Source of the DNA: Escherichia hormaechei_A
GTDB lineage: Bacteria > Pseudomonadota > Gammaproteobacteria > Enterobacterales > Enterobacteriaceae
Assembly (NCBI GenBank): GCA_042434945.1
Contig: CP170191.1
Coordinates: forward strand, 2,170,001 to 2,234,000
Reading direction: 5' to 3'
Length of the DNA: 64,000 nt
Numbering within the stretch: position 1 is the first letter of the stretch; every line of letters begins with the position of its first letter. The notes beneath the pieces are model-generated. The model was given only the letters and a program-made list of their open reading frames with translations, was not told the origin of the DNA and did no database searches. A program made the position numbers and the translations under genes. Of this stretch, positions 1 through 7,299 are shown one piece after another.

Positions 1-504
1 GGAGATGCTGTCGGAGATGGAAAACTCCTGCATCAGGCTGTCCCAGATTTCCGACGGCACGGCCGTAGGTTCAGCTTTTCCACGAGGCGCGGCGCTGGCC
101 GGTTTCGGTTGCGGCGCTGGTGCAGGTGTCGCCACTGGGCGCGCCTGCTGCATGCTGGCCGCCATGCGGCTTACGGGCTGGGTGTCATGAATGAGTTCGC
201 TGACTTCAATGCGATAATCATCAATACCGAGAATATCCCCATCCTGAAGCTCAACCTGACGCCCACGCTCCAGCGGGATATCATTCAGTACCACGCGGGT
301 AACGCTGCCGCGGTTCGTGACGCGGCATTCGCCACTGGCGTCGACGTGAACGATGGCCTGCAAACGCGAGATGGTGCGGTCATTGTCCGGCAGCACCAGA
401 TTGTTATCCGTACCGCGCCCAATGGTGCCGCCCGGGGCATAAAAATCACAGCTGCTTTGCGGCGGCTGATGACCGGGTTTCGTAGAAATAATCGTGAATC
501 GCAT
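1..504 (-). CDS. tagH: T6SS-associated FHA-domain protein TagH (Fha), N-terminal part
   Basis: The reading frame starts at an ATG at 504 and runs open off the left edge, giving 168 residues. The first ~100 residues form a forkhead-associated domain: an early GRG in GGTIGRGTDN, then RTISRLQA and VTNRGS, the usual phosphothreonine-binding loops, followed by a proline/alanine-rich linker. FHA proteins in T6SS loci read threonine phosphorylation or act as scaffolds for assembly. It follows the candidate immunity gene in the same direction and belongs to the same leftward locus. The C-terminal TagH domain is outside the window. The family call is good; whether a kinase partner exists cannot be seen here. 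Confidence 0.85.
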   Translation of the reverse strand, partial: MRFTIISTKPGHQPPQSSCDFYAPGGTIGRGTDNNLVLPDNDRTISRLQAIVHVDASGECRVTNRGSVTRVVLNDIPLERGRQVELQDGDILGIDDYRIEVSELIHDTQPVSRMAASMQQARPVATPAPAPQPKPASAAPRGKAEPTAVPSEIWDSLMQEFSISDSIS

Positions 505-594
505 GGCGTATTCCTGCTGGTATGATTAGCGCTCAAACGCTGCCGCTCTCGGGGGTGAGAACGGCGGGGTTTGGGGGTTAAGGGCTGATTAAAG

Positions 595-1011
595 CTATTT
601 GACTACATTCAGGAAAATAATGCCGATAAGCAGCCATAGCGTAAAAAGTAAGGCCTGAGCTTTATAGCGTCGATGCAGTTTTAATATCCAGCCGATTCTC
701 TCTTCCGGTAAAGCCTGAACGAATTTATAGGCATCGTCCTGAACATTTCTGTCTTTGGTAAATTTCATCTTCACGCCTTTGCGAAGACGAACAAACCAGA
801 TTATTTTTTGATAGTTCGCCAGCGAACCAAAAAATGATGCGTAATTTGTCACCAGATCGAGATCGTAGCCTTTTTGCCTATATTCTGAAAGAAGCTGATT
901 ATATTCGGCCTCGTGTTTTTTAAAATAACGGGAACTGATGAAGTCCATAATTACGACAAGTAAAAATAAAACAACAATCAGAAATAAAAGAATATTTTCT
1001 AAATTCACCAT
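595..1011 (-). CDS. two-helix membrane protein, candidate immunity protein for the preceding effector
   Basis: I do not recognise this 138-residue protein. It has one strongly hydrophobic helix at residues ~7-25 and a second at ~120-136, with a basic, soluble stretch between them, so it should be an inner-membrane protein with both ends on the same side. Its ATG lies inside the last codons of the upstream gene (7-base overlap), implying translational coupling. Small multi-helix membrane proteins fused this way to an Hcp-linked gene are typical immunity partners of pore-forming T6SS toxins (for example Sip6 for Ssp6 in Serratia). The immunity role is inferred from position and topology only. 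The ~90 bases between it and tagH hold no gene. Confidence 0.6.
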   Translation of the reverse strand: MVNLENILLFLIVVLFLLVVIMDFISSRYFKKHEAEYNQLLSEYRQKGYDLDLVTNYASFFGSLANYQKIIWFVRLRKGVKMKFTKDRNVQDDAYKFVQALPEERIGWILKLHRRYKAQALLFTLWLLIGIIFLNVVK

Positions 1012-1994
1012 AGCTTATCCATGACATATTCAGTTGCTCCACCGGCAACTTCGCCACCAATGTATCCACCCGCAGCGGCGCCTACCACAGAACACGCGAG
1101 CAACCCTACACCACCTGTTGCCACGCCCAATGCAACACATACGCCAGCCCCAGCCATGGCGCCATATTTTCCGCCATAAATCCCGCCCGCAAGACTGGCG
1201 CCAAATTGACTGTACTTCTTAACGGCGACTTTGGAACAACTCTGCTCTCTACCTACTGTACAGGCATCGTAAACTTCATTGGTTGTGTTTGCACCAGCGA
1301 AGCCGATAGCAAGCCATCCTCCCATTTTCAGAAAACGGGCAGCTTTTGAAGCATTGTCTACATATGTTGAATACCCTCGTATCGAGGCAACACCCGCAGT
1401 ACTCCATTCGTGGACAATTGACCTGCTTGATAAACCTAAAGCGTGCTTGATTTCTTCATAAGGTTTCAGTTTCAGCGTTAGTCTGGACAGCTTATTTAAT
1501 AAAACGTCCAGCTCAGAAAAAAGTTTTTGCCTTTCAACAAAAAACTGCTGCCCGATCAATGTGCCTTGCGTTCTGTATTGATTTTGATAAGCCAGTTCGA
1601 TAGCTTTTAATTTCTTTTCTATTTCGCTAAAGTACCTTTCACCTGCATCAGCAACCACCCCGAGAGATTTATCCATAAAATTAGTTAATGCTGCGATGGT
1701 ACTAAAATGCTTGTTAAAGAAATTAGCTTCATCTGTATTCAGTTCTGCCAATGCTCCATTAACCTTTTGCTTTGCATTTTGTAATTGTTTTAGCTGAACC
1801 GCATTTTCAGCACCCGGAGCATTAAGGATCAATATTTGCCCGGGTTTTAACCACCGTGTGTCCCTGTTCACTTGCATAAAATAACGTGCCGCTTCACTGT
1901 CTGGTTTATTGAACAGTAGTCTTGCCTGGAAATCTAACGTACCAGCCTGCTGAACAACACAATAACCAGGAGCAACCGTTGATTTTACGCTCAT
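1005..1994 (-). CDS. candidate T6SS effector with LysM-like N-terminus and glycine-zipper hydrophobic C-terminus
   Basis: This 329-residue protein, not recognised as a named family, follows hcp. I chose the ATG at 1994 because AAAGGGA lies 7 bases upstream; an in-frame start 18 bases earlier lacks a site. Residues ~8-60 resemble a LysM/phage-tail-like module ending in WLKPGQILIL. Residues ~65-190 are predicted helical and lysine/leucine-rich. Residues ~210-325 are rich in Gly and Ala with repeated GxxxG/AxxxG-type spacing (GIYGGKYGAMAGAG, GAAAGGYIGGEVAGG), the pattern of membrane-inserting pore formers. There is no signal peptide, as expected for Hcp-delivered cargo. It is followed, with overlap, by a small membrane protein. 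A membrane-depolarising effector is the favoured reading, but it is inference. Confidence 0.6.
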   Translation of the reverse strand: MSVKSTVAPGYCVVQQAGTLDFQARLLFNKPDSEAARYFMQVNRDTRWLKPGQILILNAPGAENAVQLKQLQNAKQKVNGALAELNTDEANFFNKHFSTIAALTNFMDKSLGVVADAGERYFSEIEKKLKAIELAYQNQYRTQGTLIGQQFFVERQKLFSELDVLLNKLSRLTLKLKPYEEIKHALGLSSRSIVHEWSTAGVASIRGYSTYVDNASKAARFLKMGGWLAIGFAGANTTNEVYDACTVGREQSCSKVAVKKYSQFGASLAGGIYGGKYGAMAGAGVCVALGVATGGVGLLACSVVGAAAGGYIGGEVAGGATEYVMDKLW

Positions 1995-2037
1995 ATTGAC
2001 ATCCCTTTGCAAACGAAATTAAGTCTCTGTAAATAAT

Positions 2038-2059
2038 GACCGGGGAAAACTCCCCGGTC
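2038..2059 (-). terminator. hairpin downstream of hcp
   Basis: An 8-base perfect inverted repeat (GACCGGGG / CCCCGGTC) with a short A-rich loop lies just after the hcp stop codon. On the minus strand it is followed by ATTATTT, a weak U tract. It could be a partial terminator that makes hcp mRNA more abundant than the effector genes downstream, or it could stabilise the hcp 3' end. Confidence 0.55.
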
Positions 2060-2069
2060 ACGCGCGCAA

Positions 2070-2552
2070 TTACGCTTCTTTATTTTCTTTGATGTTCCAG
2101 CCAGCGCTGCTTTCAGCACCTTTACCACCGGCAGTGGTCTGCTCCCAGTACTGCTGTTTCACTTTCGCAGCCTGGAATGCATAGGTCACGCCAACGGTAT
2201 CGCCGTTGTCTGCACCCGTGTACTGAACGGAAGTCACGAGAACGTCTTCCAGGGTGATGCGGGTGTATTCAACCTGCTGACCACCCGCTTTGCAGACGGA
2301 CAGTTCAACTTTGGTCAGGTGTTTACCGCTTGCGCAGTGTTTCAGGATTGCTGTAGTGGATTTGTCGATCAGAGCGTTAACGTGCAGATCGTTAAAGTTC
2401 ACTTTACCGGCACCGCCGCCACCGCCAACGCTCATATTACCTGGCTGGGACGCGCCCCAGGAGAAGGAGGTAATATCAGTCCAGCCGGTGTGGTTAGAAT
2501 CTTTAGATTCGCCCGTAACACCCTCGACCTTCAGAAACATATCAATAGCCAT
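2070..2552 (-). CDS. hcp: T6SS tube protein Hcp
   Basis: This encodes 160 residues from the ATG of MAIDMFLKVEGV. Hcp forms hexameric rings that stack into the inner tube of the T6SS and also carries small effectors to the target cell. Family marks are the opening MAIDMFLKVEGVTGES, the TGWTDITSFSWGAS segment and VTYAFQAAKVKQQYWEQ near the end. It carries a glycine-rich loop (GGGGGAG) around residue 45. It has its own ~180-base upstream gap after tai4 and hairpins on both sides of this segment, consistent with separate, strong expression. An upstream in-frame start at 2621 would add 23 residues not found in Hcp proteins. Confidence 0.95.
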   Translation of the reverse strand: MAIDMFLKVEGVTGESKDSNHTGWTDITSFSWGASQPGNMSVGGGGGAGKVNFNDLHVNALIDKSTTAILKHCASGKHLTKVELSVCKAGGQQVEYTRITLEDVLVTSVQYTGADNGDTVGVTYAFQAAKVKQQYWEQTTAGGKGAESSAGWNIKENKEA

Positions 2553-2732
2553 AATATCTACTCTTCGTGGATGAACAATATTGCTTTCGAAAAAGCCCTT
2601 ATATGGCAAACAGGAAAGCATGGGGCTGAATAAAACCGTCCATATTTTACCTCTGCCTCATATCAAACGACCCGTGTCATTTGACAGTCTTACATTCCCC
2701 CTGAACGAAAGGAAAGAATGTGAAGTCTTATA

Positions 2733-3212
2733 CTATTGTGGATTATCCTGAATCCAGGTGCGGTCAGGATCGCCAATGATGAGCTGCGGAACCAGTTTAT
2801 TCAGTTCGTCGCTATGATAAAGACGTAGACAATTTAAGGTTACGCCTTTTACATCAGGTTTGCGCTCCGAGTGGAAACCATTAATTTGGTTTTTATACTT
2901 CCCAATAATGGCGTTAACTTTGTCAGTACCGTTTTCAGCATCAAACGGTATCCATTCAATAAATGCACTCGCACTGCGGGCCGCATCAGCAGAAAATTGA
3001 CTGCCTTTATCTGCCACCTGCGCAAGGCAGCGCGCCAGGACAAAATCTTTTACCACCTGCCGGTATGTTTGCTGCTGATAAAAATCAACGTAAGGGTTGT
3101 CACCGCGAGCAGAAAAAGATAAGCAAGTGAGCAAAAGAAATACGGACTTTAGACACCTGAATATAATTATTTTAATTCCCAAAACCAGATTTCCTGACAG
3201 TACGGAAAGCAA
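2733..3212 (-). CDS. tai4: Tai4-family immunity protein (periplasmic)
   Basis: The mature part has the features of Tai4, the dimeric periplasmic inhibitor that blocks the Tae4 peptidoglycan amidase: YVDFYQQQTYRQVVKDFVLARCLAQVA, a conserved cysteine pair (ARCLAQ and LNCLRLYH) and a C-terminal IGDPDRTW. A signal peptide (FRCLKSVFLLLTCLSF then SARG) precedes it. The start codon is unclear: the only standard in-frame start giving a full signal peptide is a TTG at 3212, inside the 3' end of tae4 and without a clear Shine-Dalgarno sequence. A rare ATT or ATA start just after GGGA near 3165 is an alternative. It lies immediately downstream of its predicted effector, the usual arrangement. Confidence 0.8.
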   Translation of the reverse strand: MLSVLSGNLVLGIKIIIFRCLKSVFLLLTCLSFSARGDNPYVDFYQQQTYRQVVKDFVLARCLAQVADKGSQFSADAARSASAFIEWIPFDAENGTDKVNAIIGKYKNQINGFHSERKPDVKGVTLNCLRLYHSDELNKLVPQLIIGDPDRTWIQDNPQ

Positions 3213-3661
3213 TCGGAGTTACATATAAACGAATTATTACTCAGAGGCTCGATAAGGTCGATATGACCACCGCCATACCCATCAATTTTATTGAAGAAAA
3301 CAACACCTTTTCGGCCCAACATTGAGCGTGCACCAGCCTCGCGGTCTTTAAAGATTTCTGCCTTGCCAAACACATGGGATTTATAAAGCTGATCGGCAAG
3401 TAATTTTGCGCCAGGCTCGATTGTTTTTCCCTTATAGGGACCGGTCTTTATGGGTAAACGCCCTGTAAATTCAACATTGCATTTTAACAATGCCAGGCTC
3501 ATTCTTACCGCACAGGTATTTTCGTATGCCGGTTGTTGCTTGATAATCGTCGAATAATCGTAGCCAATTTCTGAAAAAACCTGTTCACCCGAGGCAAAAC
3601 CCGCGCGTGTGTGATTTGAAGAGTAATGCTGACGTTTAAGTTGTTCGTATAATGGTCTCAT
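3167..3661 (-). CDS. tae4: T6SS peptidoglycan amidase effector Tae4
   Basis: This 164-residue toxin belongs to the Tae4 family of NlpC/P60-like amidases, which cut the gamma-D-glutamyl-mDAP bond of peptidoglycan in the periplasm of rival bacteria. Visible family marks are the catalytic cysteine C50 in ENTCAVRMSLAL, the catalytic H133 in GGGHIDL followed by D135, and a C-terminal cysteine cluster (C147, C151, C155) able to form disulfides. There is no signal peptide, in keeping with delivery by Hcp. Its ATG overlaps the stop codon of the upstream Rap1a-like gene (ATGA), and tai4 follows, so toxin and antidotes are co-expressed. Base composition is AT-richer than in the tss core genes. Confidence 0.9.
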   Translation of the reverse strand: MRPLYEQLKRQHYSSNHTRAGFASGEQVFSEIGYDYSTIIKQQPAYENTCAVRMSLALLKCNVEFTGRLPIKTGPYKGKTIEPGAKLLADQLYKSHVFGKAEIFKDREAGARSMLGRKGVVFFNKIDGYGGGHIDLIEPLSNNSFICNSDCFPYCQEIWFWELK

Positions 3662-4089
3662 TTGTCACTCTCCTTTCTGCACGGGCGTAATTCTTTCATG
3701 CCGTCAATGATGATTTTTGAAGCGCGCTCCTCGCCTTGCTGTTTCGATAAGTTCGCAAAACGAGAATAGAGAAACTCATGTATTGTATTTGGCAAAAAAG
3801 GCTTGCCCTTGCACCATGCAGTGCCCTCAGACGCGTCGACTACGCCGAGAAGATACATATTTGCCTTAATGCGTTCACGTTCATTCGTTTTCGACAGCCA
3901 GGCTTTAGCAAAACGCTCTGCACTCAGATCTAAATCGTACCCTGTTAACAGCGTCGGATCGCGTTGGAAGTTTGATGTGTCATCCTGAGGCAATGCTTCC
4001 GCTTGAGGGTATTTGTAATTTCCAGCGTCCGCGCTTGCGAGAGTAGAAACTGCCAGCAAACTGGTCGCGATCAAAAGTATATGTTTCAC
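3658..4089 (-). CDS. Rap1a/Tai-type secreted immunity protein
   Basis: This 143-residue protein starts with a clear signal peptide (MKHILLIATSLLAVSTLASADA) and has a mature domain of the Rap1a/Tai immunity fold type: YDLDLSAERFAKAWLSK, ANMYLLGVVDASEGTAWCKGK and a C-terminal PCR cysteine. In Serratia, Rap1a proteins neutralise the Tae4-like effector Ssp1. Here it lies directly upstream of tae4 (4-base overlap) while a Tai4-type protein lies downstream, so a single toxin gene is flanked by two unrelated antidotes. It may be the true partner, a second layer of protection, or an orphan retained against a competitor's toxin. The family call is from recall of the motif pattern. Confidence 0.75.
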   Translation of the reverse strand: MKHILLIATSLLAVSTLASADAGNYKYPQAEALPQDDTSNFQRDPTLLTGYDLDLSAERFAKAWLSKTNERERIKANMYLLGVVDASEGTAWCKGKPFLPNTIHEFLYSRFANLSKQQGEERASKIIIDGMKELRPCRKESDK

Positions 4090-4140
4090 CGTCTATCCTT
4101 ATTCACTGACAGAAATAAGCTAAGCTCTTCCGCTCAGATG

Positions 4141-4160
4141 GCCGGCCCCTTCGGGCCGGC
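4141..4160 (-). terminator. strong GC hairpin between tssC and the cargo genes
   Basis: GCCGGCCC and GGGCCGGC form a perfect 8-base stem with a CTTC(G)-type tetraloop just after the tssC stop codon. There is no U tract on either strand, so it is probably a processing or attenuation element separating the tssJ-tssC transcript from the effector/immunity genes rather than a full terminator. Confidence 0.5.
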
Positions 4161-4168
4161 AATCGTCA

Positions 4169-5668
4169 TTACGCGTCCTTCGTCTTCAGCGACGGCAGTT
4201 TAGATACCAGACGCAGGGAAACGGTCAGACCTTCCAGCTGGTAGTGCGGACGCAGGAAGAACTTCGCGGCGTAGTAGCCCGGGTTGTCTTCGATTTCCTG
4301 CACCTGCACTTCCGCCGCCGCCAGTGGTTTGCGGGACTTAGTTTCCTGGGAGGAGTTAGCCGGGTCGCCGTCCACGTAGTTCATCACCCAGTCGTTCAGC
4401 CAGCGTTCCATCTCTTCGCGCTCGCGGAAGGAGCCGATTTTGTCGCGCACGATGCACTTCAGGTAGTGAGCAAAACGGCAGCAGGCGAACAGGTACGGCA
4501 GACGGGAGGCCAGGCGCGCGTTAGCGGTGGCATCCGGGTCGTGGTACTCGGCCGGTTTTTGCAGGGACTGCGCGCCGATGAAGGCGGCGAAGTCGGAGTT
4601 TTTGCGGTGCACCAGCGGCATAAAGCCGTTTTTCGCCAGTTCCGCTTCACGACGGTCGCTGATGGCGATCTCGGTCGGGCACTTCATGTCCACGCCGCCG
4701 TCATCGCTTGGGAAGGTGTGGCACGGCAGGTTTTCCACCGCCCCGCCGGATTCCACGCCGCGAATCGAGGTGCACCAACCGTACTCTTTGAAGGAGCGGT
4801 TGATGTTGGCCGCCATCGCATAGGCAGCGTTTGCCCACGAGTAGCTGTTGTGGTTCGCGCCGTCGGTCTGCTCTTCAAAATCAAAGCTGTCGACCGGGTT
4901 GGTGCGAATGCCGTACGGCAGACGCGACAGGAAGCGCGGCATCACCAGGCCCAGATAGCGGGCATCTTCTGATTCACGCAGTGAACGCCAGGCAGCGTAT
5001 TCGGTGTTCTGGAAGATTTTGGTCAGGTCGCGCGGGTTAGCCAGCTCCTGCCAGGACTCCATCTGCATCACGCCCGGCGCGGTGCCGGTGATGAACGGAC
5101 AGTGGGCCGCAGAGCCGATGCGCGCCATCTCGCCCAGCAGCTCAACGTCCTGCGGGCTGTGGTCGAAGTAGTAGTCGCCCACGATGCAGCCAAACGGCTC
5201 GCCACCGAACTGGCCGTACTCCTGCTCGTAGATTTTTTTGAAGATCGGGCTCTGGTCCCAGCCCACGCCCTTGTAGCGCTTCAGGGTGCGGCCCAGCTCC
5301 TGCTTGGAGATGCTCATAAAACGGATCTTCAGCATCTCGTCGGTTTCGGTATTGTTCACCAGGTAGCTCAGCCCGCGCCAGGCGCTCTCCAGCTTCTGGA
5401 ACTCCTCGTGGTGAATAATCTGGTTCACCTGCTGTGAAAGCTGCTCGTCAATACCGGCAATCAGGTTCTGAATGGTGCGGTAGGTATCGTTTGAGAAGGT
5501 CACGGTGTTTTCCAGCGCCTGCTGCGCCAGGGTTTTAACCGCGCTTTCTACGGCAGAGCGCGCCTGATCGGTTTTCGGGCGGAACTCTTTATTCAGCAGC
5601 GCGCTGAACTCGTCCTGGCTGAACGCCTGGCCCGCCTGCTGATCGTGTTGTTGAGTCTGGTTGCTCAT
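4169..5668 (-). CDS. tssC: T6SS contractile sheath large subunit TssC (VipB)
   Basis: The 499 residues match the usual length of TssC. With TssB it forms the contractile sheath in the cytoplasm around the Hcp tube. Family marks are ESAWRGLSYLVNNTETDEMLKIR, GEPFGCIVGDYYFDHSPQDV, the central RFLSRLPYG and the C-terminal sheath segment PGYYAAKFFLRPHYQLEGLTVSLRLVSKLP. It begins 3 bases after the tssB stop codon, so the two subunits are co-translated. A hairpin follows its stop codon. The frame is intact, with GC-rich codon use like the other tss core genes. Confidence 0.97.
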   Translation of the reverse strand: MSNQTQQHDQQAGQAFSQDEFSALLNKEFRPKTDQARSAVESAVKTLAQQALENTVTFSNDTYRTIQNLIAGIDEQLSQQVNQIIHHEEFQKLESAWRGLSYLVNNTETDEMLKIRFMSISKQELGRTLKRYKGVGWDQSPIFKKIYEQEYGQFGGEPFGCIVGDYYFDHSPQDVELLGEMARIGSAAHCPFITGTAPGVMQMESWQELANPRDLTKIFQNTEYAAWRSLRESEDARYLGLVMPRFLSRLPYGIRTNPVDSFDFEEQTDGANHNSYSWANAAYAMAANINRSFKEYGWCTSIRGVESGGAVENLPCHTFPSDDGGVDMKCPTEIAISDRREAELAKNGFMPLVHRKNSDFAAFIGAQSLQKPAEYHDPDATANARLASRLPYLFACCRFAHYLKCIVRDKIGSFREREEMERWLNDWVMNYVDGDPANSSQETKSRKPLAAAEVQVQEIEDNPGYYAAKFFLRPHYQLEGLTVSLRLVSKLPSLKTKDA

Positions 5669-5671
5669 CGA

Positions 5672-6196
5672 TTATTCCTCGCTACCTTTCGCACTTTCGT
5701 CATTTTTTGGCAACTGGCTCAGGGATTTGAGCAGCGTCGGATCCTGGAGAATTTTCGCGATCAGCTCTTCCGCACCGTTTTTACCGTCCATGTAGGTCAG
5801 CAGGTTGGAGAGCTGGGTACGGGCTTCCAGCAGCTTGTTCAGCGGCTCTACTTTGCGGGCCACCGCGTCCGGCAGGAAGTCGTCCATGCTGTCGAAGGTC
5901 AGATCGACATTGAGCTTACCTTCGCCGGTCAGGGTGTTATCCACCTGGAACGCCACGCGCGGCTTCAGCGCCTTCATGCGTTCGTCGAAGTTGTCGATGT
6001 CGATTTCCAGGAACTTACGCTCGTCGACGGCTGGCAGATTTTCCACCGGCTTGCCAACCAGATCGGCCATAACGCCCATCACAAACGGCAGCTGAATTTT
6101 GCGTTCTGCGCCGTAGATCTCTACGTCGTACTCGATCTGCACGCGGGGAGCACGGTTGCGTGCGATGAATTTCTGTCCACTGTTACTCATTGCCAT
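5672..6196 (-). CDS. tssB: T6SS contractile sheath small subunit TssB (VipA)
   Basis: This 174-residue protein begins MAMSNSGQKFIARNRAP; I chose this ATG because GGAG lies 6 bases upstream, although an ATG five codons earlier is possible. TssB pairs with TssC in the contractile sheath. Marks are VQIEYDVEIYGAERKIQLPFVMGVMADL, then FLEIDIDNFDERMKALKPRVAF and LTFDSMDDFLPD. It starts 75 bases after tssA and is followed by tssC after 3 bases. The acidic C-terminus is typical of the family. Confidence 0.97.
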   Translation of the reverse strand: MAMSNSGQKFIARNRAPRVQIEYDVEIYGAERKIQLPFVMGVMADLVGKPVENLPAVDERKFLEIDIDNFDERMKALKPRVAFQVDNTLTGEGKLNVDLTFDSMDDFLPDAVARKVEPLNKLLEARTQLSNLLTYMDGKNGAEELIAKILQDPTLLKSLSQLPKNDESAKGSEE

Positions 6197-6271
6197 GATG
6201 TTCTCCATCAAAGATGCGCGGTGAAGGTGAAACGGCAGACTCCATGCCTGTCGTCATAATGCCAGGACGCG

Positions 6272-7288
6272 TCATTCGCGGCGTCCAAAGATGTTTTCCA
6301 GTTGGTTAACGCCGTCTGGCGCCAGGTCGCGAATAATGTCCATAAAGTTGAGTTCAGACAGCCGCTGCACCCGTTCAATCATCAGCGGTGCGGGATGGCT
6401 GGGTTCGTACTGCGCAAAATACTGTTTCGCTTTTTCCAGCATCAGCTGGGCGTCGGCGCGGCTGGTCACCTGCACGCTGCGCCAGTCCGTCACCTGCTGA
6501 ACGGGCGACGCGGCCACCGGCTGCGGCTCGGCGTGCTGTTCAGCCTGCGCGTCACGGTTCGGCAGCAGCTTGCTGATATCGGTCACCTGACAGGCGCTGG
6601 AAACCAGTCCGACAGTTTTCAGCAGCTGTTCCATCTCCGGGACGCCACTTTCCCCGAGATAGCCGGTAAGCAGTTCGCGGATGGCCAGCAGGCGTTCGTT
6701 GATCACGATTACCGCTTCGGTGCCGGGCTGATCGCCCCGGGCCAGCTCATCGATCAGTCGTGGACGACCGCCCGGATAATCCGGACACTCGGTTTTACTG
6801 CCGTCAAGCAGCGCCTGGGCGTCACGGAGCGAAATCTCATCGCCGTTTGAGCGGAGCAGTGAGGCGTTACGCACCGCGACCGTCAGGTCAGATTTATCAC
6901 TCAGCCCGGCGAGGGCGTTGATACGGTAGAACGGATCGGTTTCGCCATACTCTTCCAGCAGCGGGTAAAGTTGCTCCCAGTAACGGGACAGGGCTTCCTG
7001 CACCAGCAGTAGCCCGTCGGCGTAACCTGCCAGCCCGCGACGACGCGTCCAGGCATGGGTTAACGCCAGCATGACGCGAAGATCTTTGGTGCGACCCAGC
7101 AGGCTGGTGGCGAGTTTTTCCACCGTGTTCCAGTCGGCAGGCTCTGCCGGAATGATGGTGTCGCCAAACTGCTGCTCGGCTTTGCCCTGACTGGCCTGAC
7201 CCATGGCCTGGAAATCGGCGTCGTACTCCAGATTTTCACCGCAGGGGTTATCGGGGCTTATCGGCGCGAGAAATTCATCGATATTCAT
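6272..7288 (-). CDS. tssA: T6SS cap/assembly protein TssA
   Basis: This protein has 338 residues with the ImpA N-terminal domain (residues ~1-130: ISPDNPCGENLEYDADF, then ADWNTVEKLATSLLGRTKDLRVMLAL) and a C-terminal domain ending in PLMIERVQRLSELNFMDIIRDLAPDG. TssA proteins sit at the baseplate or the distal end of the growing sheath and coordinate tube and sheath polymerisation. The length and single C-terminal domain fit the shorter TssA class. It begins 11 bases after tagF and is read in the same operon. Confidence 0.93.
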   Translation of the reverse strand: MNIDEFLAPISPDNPCGENLEYDADFQAMGQASQGKAEQQFGDTIIPAEPADWNTVEKLATSLLGRTKDLRVMLALTHAWTRRRGLAGYADGLLLVQEALSRYWEQLYPLLEEYGETDPFYRINALAGLSDKSDLTVAVRNASLLRSNGDEISLRDAQALLDGSKTECPDYPGGRPRLIDELARGDQPGTEAVIVINERLLAIRELLTGYLGESGVPEMEQLLKTVGLVSSACQVTDISKLLPNRDAQAEQHAEPQPVAASPVQQVTDWRSVQVTSRADAQLMLEKAKQYFAQYEPSHPAPLMIERVQRLSELNFMDIIRDLAPDGVNQLENIFGRRE

Positions 7289-7299
7289 AAGATCCCTGC

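Noticed and set aside
4244..4972. 242-codon open frame antisense to tssC
   Set aside because: A shadow of GC-rich tssC codons; no start signal and low-complexity Val/Ala/Arg content.
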